Under the pieces are notes generated by a model. It worked only from the letters and a program-made list of their open reading frames with translations. It was not told where the DNA came from and did not search any database. A program made the translations under genes and the position numbers. From Deltaproteobacteria bacterium (GTDB taxonomy: Bacteria; Myxococcota; B64-G9), in contig JAUVAM010000152.1 of NCBI GenBank assembly GCA_030591745.1, positions 1 through 7,719 on the forward strand: a stretch of DNA of 7,719 nt, in the 5' to 3' direction. Numbering within the stretch: the first letter of the stretch is position 1; each line of letters starts with the position of its first letter. Shown piece by piece: positions 1-5,950 of the stretch.

Positions 1-693
1 CCGCAGCATGCGCAACTGGGCCGAGTTGGTATCCTGATACTCGTCGACCAGCACCCGCTGAAAGCGATCCGACCAGCGGCGCCTGCATGACTCGGAGCGC
101 TCCATCATGTGTGTGGGCTTGCAGACCAAATCGTCGAAATCCACAGCCGCCTGGGCTTCGAGCATCTCCAAATATGCAGGATAGAAGGCCTGGGTGGCTT
201 GCTCATAAGGGTCTTCCGAGGCCTCCATCGCCTCCGGCGATATGAACGCATTTTTGTATGCGCTGATGCGGCTGGCCACCGCCCCCAAATCAAAGTTGCG
301 ATCCATGCGCAGTCTGCCCGCGATCTCCCGCAGGCAGGCCATCTGGTCACCTTGATCGAAAATAACGAAACGACCGGCTCGGCGCCGATGGGCGGCTTCT
401 TCCCGCAGCATGGACAAACCCAGGGCGTGGAAAGTACGCAAGGTGACTTTCTCCACCACCCTGCCCACCATGGCCTTGAGCCTTCCGCGCATTTCGGCGG
501 CGGCCTTGTTGGTGAAAGTCACAGCCAAAATCTGCTCGGCCGGTACGCCTTGCTCGATCATGTACGCGATACGATGGGTGATGACCCGGGTCTTACCACT
601 GCCCGCGCCGGCCAAAACCAGCAGAGGCCCGTCCACGGTCTTTACCGCCTCTCGCTGTTCCGGATTCAGGCCGCTCAGCCAACGACTCGTCAC
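1..693 (-). CDS. Rep/UvrD/PcrA-type ATP-dependent DNA helicase, N-terminal 231 residues (cut by window edge)
   Basis: This is a superfamily 1A helicase of the Rep/UvrD/PcrA type, an ATP-driven 3'-5' DNA translocase used in repair, replication restart or removal of protein roadblocks. Visible motifs in order are the Q motif LNPEQREAV (residues 9-17), Walker A GAGSGKT (29-35), motif Ia VTFTNKAAAEMRGR (58-71), motif Ib TFHALGLSML (87-96), the family signature DFDDLV (185-190) and Walker B/motif II VDEYQDTN (216-223). Motifs III-VI and the 2A/2B domains lie beyond the left edge; full family members are about 650-750 residues. The GTG start at 693 is supported by AGGAG at 705-701 with a seven-base spacer, and the Q motif sits at the usual distance from the N-terminus. 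It starts 11 bases after the helD-like gene, so it is probably the fourth gene of that operon. The stretch from DFDDLV to motif II resembles Rep slightly more than UvrD, but the fragment cannot decide between Rep, UvrD and PcrA. Confidence 0.95.
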   Translation of the reverse strand, partial: MTSRWLSGLNPEQREAVKTVDGPLLVLAGAGSGKTRVITHRIAYMIEQGVPAEQILAVTFTNKAAAEMRGRLKAMVGRVVEKVTLRTFHALGLSMLREEAAHRRRAGRFVIFDQGDQMACLREIAGRLRMDRNFDLGAVASRISAYKNAFISPEAMEASEDPYEQATQAFYPAYLEMLEAQAAVDFDDLVCKPTHMMERSESCRRRWSDRFQRVLVDEYQDTNSAQLRMLR

Positions 694-704
694 GCCCTCT
701 CTCC

Positions 705-2780
705 TCAGCCGCTCAGGCGGGCCTTGAGCTGATCAGGCAGCAAAGCGGAAGAGCGCTGCCAAGTGATCAGCCAAGCCTGATGGATGGCCCGGGTTAATCC
801 CACATGCAAGAGGTGCCGAGCCGTCGAGGTCTTCGGATAACGCTCCGCGTCCACCCCCAGGAGCACCACGTAGTCGAACTCCAGGCCCTTGGTCTGCGCC
901 ACGTCGGTCACCTCGACGCCGGGACCGAATGAAAAATCCTGATCCGCGACGCGCGAAAGCCAGGTGGTTTCGGCCCGACGCAGGGCATCGAAGGCCTCGT
1001 CCGCATCCTCAGGCGTCGGGCAGAGCACCGCCACCGACGCCAGGGGCTCGCGCTGCATCAATTCCACCAGGGCGTCGGCCACAAAAGTCATGCCCGCCCC
1101 AATGGAGCCGAAACGCAGAAGCTCCACGGGCGCTCCTTCCCGAGGCGCCACGGAGGGTTCCTCCGGTGCCAGGGGCCCCAAGACCGCCCGGGCCAGCTCC
1201 GTGATGGGCCGGGTCGAGCGATAGCTCACCTTCAAATCGGCCACCTCTGCCTGAGCGCAGCCGATGGCTGAAAGCACCTGCGGCCAATCTTCGAAGTCGT
1301 TGTCCGTGATGCGCTGAGCCGGATCGCCGGCCAAAGTCATCGACTCATCTCGCACGCACTCAAGCAAAACCCGAATTTCCAATGGGCTAAAATCCTGCAC
1401 TTCGTCGATGACCAGATGGTCGTAGCTCAAACCCCGTCGATACGAATATCGCAGCCTGCCCTTCAGCAACTGATAAAGCCTGAGCAGAATCATGCCGTCT
1501 TCTTCGTCGTAGCAGGCTGGATGGTCCTCATCCCGCTCCGTGTCGGCCCGCCGAAAGTGCTGGTCGGCACACCAGCGATGGACCTCGGCCAGCTCAAGCT
1601 CACTGAAGGCGTCCGGCGCATGCCGCGCCACCCCTTGGCGCATCCAGTTTAAGTCCGAAAACAGCTCATCAAAAAGCCGCACCGGATCGGCCTCTGGCTC
1701 GGCCTGGGTCGCCTCGGCCAACATGGGCAACATGATGCGATGGGTCTTGAATCGAAGCACCGAAGCCGGCGTAAAGTCGCTCAAGTTCGTGGTGAGCCTG
1801 GGGAAATGTCGCTGCCGCGTGCTCTGGGCCCAAGCGTTCAAGGTGCCCACTTCAACACCCTTCACCCCAAGGGCCGGCAACACTTGGCCGATGTAACGGG
1901 CGAGCGCTCTGCCAAAGACCAAGACCATCATGCGATTGGCCCGATAGCGCTGGGGATTTTGATGATTGAGATAAGCCAAACGGTGCAAGGCCACGGTGGT
2001 CTTTCCCGAGCCGGCCCCACCGGAGACCACCAGCAGGTTCTGTCCTTCTCGGCCCATCAAAGCGTACTGTTCCTCGTCCAATAAGGCCGCAATGGCGGGC
2101 AGTCGCTTATCCTCCCGATGACCCGAGCCCCCATCCACACCCAACAACAAAGGCGCGGTGTCCGGTCGAGCAGCCTGCCCCGAACCCCCGGCCAGACTGC
2201 TGCTTCGGTCACTCACATCGCGCCAGCCGCTCGATTCCCGAAGAAAGGCGCCTCGGGCATCGGCCACGCGCACCAGCCGGCCGTCCACGATGGTGACCAC
2301 TCGTCTCAAGGTCACCTGCCCTTCCACCTCTCGCTTGGCGATCTCCTCGACGAAGAACTCCCCCTCCTGGTAGCGATAAAAAATGCGACTGATGGGGGCA
2401 TGGCGCCAATCCACGATGCGCACACCCCCACGCATGAAACTGCAGCGCCCCAACAGGAAATCCCGTTCTTTTCCATCGTCGAAATGCAAACGCATATGCG
2501 CAAAGTACGGATTGGCGATATCAGGGACCGTCACTGTGCGCTGAGCTCTAACCGAGGCCACCGCAGCCACCCGGTCCATCTGCTCCAGCCACATGGCCTG
2601 ATCGTCCTCCAGGCGCTCCGTGGCCAAGAGATCTCGCATCTGCATGAGCTCACGATCATAATCCGGGATGGCGCCGGCCCGGCCGTCCTTGCGCAGAACC
2701 TCAAGCACCTCTTCCAGCAAACGCGCCTCTTCGCGCACGGATTCGGATGCATCCATGGAAGTGAAAAATGGTTCCGGCAT
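705..2780 (-). CDS. HelD-like superfamily 1 ATPase (UvrD-helicase-fold protein, probable RNA polymerase recycling factor)
   Basis: This 691-residue protein has a helicase fold with a HelD-type N-terminus. HelD proteins bind RNA polymerase, insert an N-terminal helical arm into the secondary channel and free stalled polymerase using ATP. Residues 10-75 are predominantly helical and charged and could form that arm. Residues 90-172 carry the HelD-like block NPYFAHMRL, IVDWRHAPISRIFYRY and KREVEGQVTLRR. A Gly/Ser-rich, probably flexible stretch (182-226) precedes LLDEEQYALM. ATPase motifs are intact: Walker A GGAGSGKTT (254-262), Walker B VIDEVQD (457-463), motif III LAGDPAQRI (483-491), motif IV SYRSTRPI (519-526), motif V VAQTKGLEFDYVVL (627-640) and motif VI HVGLTRA (659-665). 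The ATG at 2780 is chosen because it overlaps the thiE stop as TGATG and has AGGA six bases upstream; an earlier start would run deep into thiE. It is somewhat shorter than Bacillus HelD (about 770 residues). Alternative call: helicase IV-like. The superfamily is certain and HelD membership likely; the polymerase role is inferred. Confidence 0.88.
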   Translation of the reverse strand: MPEPFFTSMDASESVREEARLLEEVLEVLRKDGRAGAIPDYDRELMQMRDLLATERLEDDQAMWLEQMDRVAAVASVRAQRTVTVPDIANPYFAHMRLHFDDGKERDFLLGRCSFMRGGVRIVDWRHAPISRIFYRYQEGEFFVEEIAKREVEGQVTLRRVVTIVDGRLVRVADARGAFLRESSGWRDVSDRSSSLAGGSGQAARPDTAPLLLGVDGGSGHREDKRLPAIAALLDEEQYALMGREGQNLLVVSGGAGSGKTTVALHRLAYLNHQNPQRYRANRMMVLVFGRALARYIGQVLPALGVKGVEVGTLNAWAQSTRQRHFPRLTTNLSDFTPASVLRFKTHRIMLPMLAEATQAEPEADPVRLFDELFSDLNWMRQGVARHAPDAFSELELAEVHRWCADQHFRRADTERDEDHPACYDEEDGMILLRLYQLLKGRLRYSYRRGLSYDHLVIDEVQDFSPLEIRVLLECVRDESMTLAGDPAQRITDNDFEDWPQVLSAIGCAQAEVADLKVSYRSTRPITELARAVLGPLAPEEPSVAPREGAPVELLRFGSIGAGMTFVADALVELMQREPLASVAVLCPTPEDADEAFDALRRAETTWLSRVADQDFSFGPGVEVTDVAQTKGLEFDYVVLLGVDAERYPKTSTARHLLHVGLTRAIHQAWLITWQRSSALLPDQLKARLSG

Positions 2781-3400
2781 CAAGAATCCTGAATGAGCTG
2801 CAGGATACGCTCTAAGGCCCTGGCCGGATCTTCCGCCTGGTTGATGCAGCGCACGGCACACAGATTGCTGGCGCCTGCCGCCAGCACTTCCGGGGCCCGA
2901 TCGTGATCAATGCCGCCGATGGCCACGGCGGGCACCGTGGATTCGGCCAGCATTTCTTTCAGGCCCTGAAGGCCGATCACCGGATCGGCTACCCGCTTGG
3001 TGGGTGTCGCATAAACCGGGCCCACGCCGATGTAGTCCGGGTCCAGGGCACAAGCAGCCCGCGTCTGCGCCGGGCTATGGGTTGAAAGGCCGATGATGAC
3101 GTCGGGGCCCAGCAAAGAGCGCGCCTCGATATAGGACATGTCATCCTGGCCAAGGTGCAGGCCGTCGGCACCCACCTCGACCGCCAGGCTGGGATCGTCG
3201 TTGATGATGAAGCGGCTGTCGCCCCGGATGATGGGACGCAGACGCCGCGCCATGTCCAGCACCTCTTCATAAGGAGCATCCTTCATGCGCAGTTGCACGA
3301 AGGCCACACCCTGCTCCACCATGATGGCCGCCAGGCGCTCATGGCCCACACGGGGCTCGGTCAGAATGCCGTAGAAACCGAAAGCGTCTGAGAGACTCAA
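2780..3400 (-). CDS. thiE: Thiamine phosphate synthase (thiamine-phosphate pyrophosphorylase)
   Basis: ThiE is the cytosolic TIM-barrel enzyme that joins HMP pyrophosphate to thiazole phosphate (or its carboxylated form) to make thiamine phosphate, releasing pyrophosphate. The 206-residue protein is normal family length and all main motifs are present: QLRMK (36-40) for the pyrimidine substrate, INDDP (66-70) and GQDD (84-87) with the metal-binding aspartates, GLSTHS (104-109), the phosphate loop GPVYATPTK (127-135) and AIGGI (160-164). The start is TTG at 3400, because GAGGA lies six bases upstream and the TTG overlaps the thi4 stop in the four-base sequence TTGA; the next in-frame ATG would delete the first barrel strand. 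The end overlaps the helD-like start by one base (TGATG). The neighbouring thiazole synthase gene fits a thiamine role. Slightly unusual is the C-terminal segment [14 protein letters not shown] (179-192), where many ThiE proteins have a more hydrophobic GVAVVSAI-like strand. Function is near certain; TTG initiation is inferred. Confidence 0.96.
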   Translation of the reverse strand: MSLSDAFGFYGILTEPRVGHERLAAIMVEQGVAFVQLRMKDAPYEEVLDMARRLRPIIRGDSRFIINDDPSLAVEVGADGLHLGQDDMSYIEARSLLGPDVIIGLSTHSPAQTRAACALDPDYIGVGPVYATPTKRVADPVIGLQGLKEMLAESTVPAVAIGGIDHDRAPEVLAAGASNLCAVRCINQAEDPARALERILQLIQDS

Positions 3401-4164
3401 CCCAATTCCTCGAGCATCTGCCGCGCGACTTTCTTACCCGACAGAAACATGCCCCCAAAGATAGGTCCCATGCGGAAGGAACCGTGCACCCCATTGGCCG
3501 CCATACCGGAAACATACAAGCCAGGAAAAATGCTGCCCGAGTTCTCTACCGTGGCCTCTTCCCCCTTGGTGGCCCACATGGGTTTCTCACCAATGACGCC
3601 ACCCGTTGCGGTCTTCAGCTTGACGCCGGCCTTCTTCGCGATGCGCTCGGTCAAATGGGCGTCATGACCGCCAGCGTCCAGGACACAGCGGGCCTCCACC
3701 ATCAAGGGATCCACATGCAGACCCTCGTCCAAAACCGGCGACCAGTTGATGACCACGCCGGCCACTCGGTCTTCTTTGAAAATCACATCTTCCACGGTCA
3801 CGCCGTTGAATATCCGGGCACCCGCATGAACCGCGCGATAGATAAGAGCCGAGGCCACCTCCACGCTGTCGGCGGTGACCAGACCATCTTCCATGGCACT
3901 GTATCGGATGCCGGCCTCGTCAAGCACATGCAAGGCCTCTTCCTGCAACACGATCTCATTAAAAAGCATGGCACCGCCCCAAATACCGCCACCGGGCTTC
4001 AAGGTACGCTCGAAAATAGCCACTTTCTTGCCGGCACGGGCCAAGTCCCAGGCGCAGATCAGCCCAGAGGGACCGGCGCCCACGATGGCCACATCCAGTT
4101 CGAGGGATTCTTCAAGCTTTTCGCTGAATCGACGAAGAATACGCTTGGCGATGGTTTTTTCCAT
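3397..4164 (-). CDS. thi4: Thi4-family thiazole synthase, histidine (non-suicidal, sulfide-dependent) type
   Basis: Thi4 builds the ADP-thiazole precursor of thiamine from NAD, glycine and a sulfur source. This 255-residue protein has the dinucleotide-binding loop GAGPSG (29-34), the ribose-contacting acidic segment [14 protein letters not shown] (51-64), GLHVDPL (148-154), the segment DAGGHDAHL (163-171) and the C-terminal [15 protein letters not shown] (231-245). In eukaryotic Thi4 a cysteine just before DPN/DPL donates its own sulfur; here that place is His150. Archaeal and many bacterial homologues with histidine use free sulfide with iron and turn over many times. The ATG at 4164 is chosen because GGGAGG lies five bases upstream; an upstream in-frame extension adds 42 residues without family similarity. 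The stop overlaps the thiE start. Some archaeal relatives have been annotated as ribose-1,5-bisphosphate isomerase, but linkage to thiE favours thiazole synthesis. DAGGH, where DATGH is common, is a minor variant. Confidence 0.94.
   Translation of the reverse strand: MEKTIAKRILRRFSEKLEESLELDVAIVGAGPSGLICAWDLARAGKKVAIFERTLKPGGGIWGGAMLFNEIVLQEEALHVLDEAGIRYSAMEDGLVTADSVEVASALIYRAVHAGARIFNGVTVEDVIFKEDRVAGVVINWSPVLDEGLHVDPLMVEARCVLDAGGHDAHLTERIAKKAGVKLKTATGGVIGEKPMWATKGEEATVENSGSIFPGLYVSGMAANGVHGSFRMGPIFGGMFLSGKKVARQMLEELG
3398..3411 (-). promoter_or_regulatory. Ribosome binding site and TTG start of thiE overlapping the thi4 stop
   Basis: Read on the minus strand, GAGGA (3411-3407) is followed by a six-base spacer and TTG (3400-3398). 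The TTG shares two bases with the thi4 stop codon (TTGA). This arrangement supports a TTG start and predicts translational coupling of thiE to thi4. Confidence 0.75.
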
Positions 4165-4302
4165 GTTTGCCTCCCGCCACCCATACAAGCGAGTCTGGCT
4201 TTGACCCACCTTGAGTGAACGGGCCGTTTTTCGCACATCGGGCCCTTCTTGTAAACCGCGCCAAACGACCTTTCGGCCATGCCGACGCAAAGCCCAATGG
4301 TC
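4165..4302. other. Intergenic leader before thi4 with a short GC-rich inverted repeat
   Basis: This 138-base gap separates the channel stop from the thi4 start and must hold any local thi4 promoter or leader regulation. Read on the minus strand it contains GGGCC (4245-4241) and GGCCC (4225-4221) able to form a five-base-pair stem around a 15-base loop. It also holds a weak -35-like TTTACA followed 17 bases later by an A-rich, poor -10 candidate that overlaps this loop. I could not find the conserved thi-box core segments of a TPP riboswitch, nor a U-tract that would make the stem an intrinsic terminator. No supported ORF lies here. The only clear functional element is the ribosome binding site next to thi4. 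Confidence 0.35.
4170..4175 (-). promoter_or_regulatory. Ribosome binding site fixing the thi4 start
   Basis: GGGAGG read on the minus strand lies five bases before the ATG at 4164. It is a strong Shine-Dalgarno match at good spacing and selects this ATG over the longer in-frame extension upstream. Confidence 0.8.
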
Positions 4303-5877
4303 TCAGGCAGGTGGCAGACTGGCCTTGTCGCAAAAATAGATCAGCAGATGCTCGGCGGTGATCAGAAAGTCTTCGGAGGGGTTCAATAAATGGGAATCGG
4401 CGTCCTCTTCGCGAACCCCGAGAAGCAGGGCACCGGTCTTGTCCTTGATTTCTTTGCGCAAGGCGGCAAAGCTCTGATTCGCCTGGATTCCCTCCGGCAA
4501 GCGGCCAACGTAGACGCTTTGCGCGCCCGTGCTCAAAACCTGACTCATGACCGTCGCACTGCCGTGCATGCTGATCGCATGGGCCAGCATGGAAAATCCC
4601 AATCGAGTGGATTCGATGACTTCATCGGCGCCGGCGGCCTTGGCGTGGGCCACGTTCTCGGAGTCCAAAACCTCGGCCACAAGGTATAAGGGCTTGGCGC
4701 GCCGCTCGTTCTTGCGCTGCTTGTCCAAATACGCGCGAATGGTGAATGCCGTCAGGATGGTTACCGCATCGGCCTGCTGGGGCACGGCCGAGCGACTGCC
4801 CACGATGATGGCGGCGGCCGCGTGGGACATACGCACCTTGTCCAGTTCGCTCTCCTTGGTGGGGTCGCCCTTGACCCAGGTGAACTCATTGGGGATGGAC
4901 TGCGGGCGTTCCCCGTCTGCAAAAATTACCGGCCGGGCCTTCTCCGGATCCATCTCGCGCAGCACCGTGTCCAGCAGCATGCGAGCGCCCGGATCATAAC
5001 CACAGATGATCAGGTGATCGATGTAATTGCTCATGCGAACCTGCTCCTCGCGTATGGACAGCACCGTCAACAGGAGAGTACGACCCACGATGCCGGCAAA
5101 CAAAGCCAGGGTGAACATGCCGGCCACCATCATGAAGGCGCCCACGATCCTGCCCATGGGCATCACGGGCGTGATGTCGCCATAGCCCACGGTGGTCAAA
5201 GTCACCAAGGCCCACCAAAAACCATCGGAGAGATGCTGGATGCCGCCAGGGCCACCCCGTTCAATCAAAAATATACTCACGCCGCCCAAAAGGGTGGCCG
5301 CGCCCACCAGGCTGAAAGCAAAAGTATAAAGCAGGCGGTTTTCCTGGAAAGCCCGGGCGATTCCACGGAAAGGATTGGAGTAACGAAAAACCTCAACGGT
5401 GCGAAGCAGACGCAAAAGACGCAAGGCCCGCAGCCCCCGCAATGCCGGCACCAGGGCCAACACCGTGAGCAGATCGATGAGATTCATGGGCCGCAGACAA
5501 AAAACCAAGCGACCGGTCAGGTGGGCACGCACACGCCCGACAAGCGAGCGCTGGAAAAAATCCACCGAGGGGGGTTGGAAACTCAGGATGCGCACGGAAA
5601 TTTCGATGGCAAACAAGCCCAGCACAACCCAGTCGGCCAAAGCGAGCCAAGGGGCCCAAGGATGATCAAGCCCCAAGGAAATATCGACGACAAAAAGCGC
5701 CACCGAAGCCAGGATCATCACCCAAATAATCGCGTCGACAATCCGGTAACTCCGGCAATCCGGGTGGTGAAAGGCAGCGTGAATGGCTCTACAAAAAGCC
5801 CCCATGACCGCGGAGCGTAACACTTCTTCACATGCCTGACAAATGAGGTTCGATAAGATCCTCGCCTCCCTTGACAA
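4303..5877 (-). CDS. Voltage-gated-type (6TM) potassium channel with C-terminal RCK/TrkA-like domain
   Basis: This inner-membrane protein of up to 524 residues is a potassium channel subunit expected to assemble as a tetramer. Hydrophobic helices lie near residues 47-66 (S1), 78-98 (S2) and 132-146 (S3). An S4-like helix at 147-164 has arginine at every third position (147, 150, 153, 156, 159). S5 spans about 182-206. The pore helix leads to the selectivity filter TTVGYGD (228-234), and S6 spans about 242-270. The cytoplasmic part begins with [10 protein letters not shown] (288-297), a TrkA-N/RCK Rossmann entry with a degenerate glycine loop, and ends with a TrkA-C-like segment (about 454-516). 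RCK domains usually gate the pore by binding ions or nucleotides; the ligand is unknown here. The TTG at 5877 is the only start before an upstream in-frame stop and has AGGA six bases upstream. GTG at 5823 or ATG at 5805 remain possible, since the first 24 residues show no domain. It stands alone, divergent from the lipoprotein gene. Confidence 0.92.
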   Translation of the reverse strand: MSREARILSNLICQACEEVLRSAVMGAFCRAIHAAFHHPDCRSYRIVDAIIWVMILASVALFVVDISLGLDHPWAPWLALADWVVLGLFAIEISVRILSFQPPSVDFFQRSLVGRVRAHLTGRLVFCLRPMNLIDLLTVLALVPALRGLRALRLLRLLRTVEVFRYSNPFRGIARAFQENRLLYTFAFSLVGAATLLGGVSIFLIERGGPGGIQHLSDGFWWALVTLTTVGYGDITPVMPMGRIVGAFMMVAGMFTLALFAGIVGRTLLLTVLSIREEQVRMSNYIDHLIICGYDPGARMLLDTVLREMDPEKARPVIFADGERPQSIPNEFTWVKGDPTKESELDKVRMSHAAAAIIVGSRSAVPQQADAVTILTAFTIRAYLDKQRKNERRAKPLYLVAEVLDSENVAHAKAAGADEVIESTRLGFSMLAHAISMHGSATVMSQVLSTGAQSVYVGRLPEGIQANQSFAALRKEIKDKTGALLLGVREEDADSHLLNPSEDFLITAEHLLIYFCDKASLPPA

Positions 5878-5899
5878 AACCGGTCCTGCTTTTTAGGCT
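5871..5899 (+). promoter_or_regulatory. Probable sigma-70 promoter for the lipoprotein gene
   Basis: A perfect -35 hexamer TTGACA (5871-5876) is followed by a 17-base spacer and TAGGCT (5894-5899), which matches the -10 consensus at three positions including the conserved first T, the A at position two and the last T. Transcription would begin near 5906, giving a 5' leader of about 45 bases before the ATG at 5951. The -35 hexamer overlaps the TTG proposed as start of the divergent channel gene, so channel expression and this promoter may interfere. Confidence 0.55.
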
Positions 5900-5937
5900 G
5901 GGACACAGTGGGACTAGGAAGTTCATTCATCTTGTTC

Positions 5938-5943
5938 AAGGAG
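5938..5943 (+). promoter_or_regulatory. Ribosome binding site of the lipoprotein gene
   Basis: AAGGAG is followed by a seven-base spacer and ATG at 5951. It is a near-consensus Shine-Dalgarno sequence, and the start is confirmed by the lipoprotein signal that follows directly. Confidence 0.85.
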
Positions 5944-5950
5944 TGGGGAC

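Noticed and set aside
109..732. A 207-codon plus-strand open frame
   Set aside because: It is opposite the clearly motif-bearing Rep/UvrD-like helicase fragment and extends across its start; no domain is seen.
2118..2792. A 224-codon plus-strand open frame
   Set aside because: It lies wholly opposite the helD-like gene, encodes no recognisable domain, and GC-rich coding DNA often leaves such antisense frames open.
2781..2861. Longer N-terminus of the helD-like protein within thiE
   Set aside because: It would overlap thiE by about 80 bases and adds 27 residues without HelD similarity, whereas the ATG at 2780 has a ribosome binding site and a TGATG overlap.
4221..4245. GGGCC/GGCCC stem as an intrinsic terminator of the channel gene
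   Set aside because: The stem is only five base pairs with a 15-base loop and is not followed by a U-tract on the minus strand.
4059..4280. A 73-codon minus-strand frame in the leader that runs into thi4
   Set aside because: It has no ribosome binding site before its ATG, shows no ThiS or other small-protein signature, and continues out of frame across thi4.
4165..4290. Longer N-terminus of Thi4
   Set aside because: The added 42 residues are unlike any Thi4 N-terminus, and a strong GGGAGG stands right before the ATG at 4164.
4165..4302. TPP riboswitch before thi4
   Set aside because: No thi-box core sequences or matching helices could be recognised by eye on the minus strand; a covariance search would be needed to exclude a divergent form.
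4822..5820. A 332-codon plus-strand open frame
   Set aside because: It is antisense to the potassium channel gene, and its product is a Gln/His/Gly-rich polar sequence with no domain, as expected of a mirror frame.
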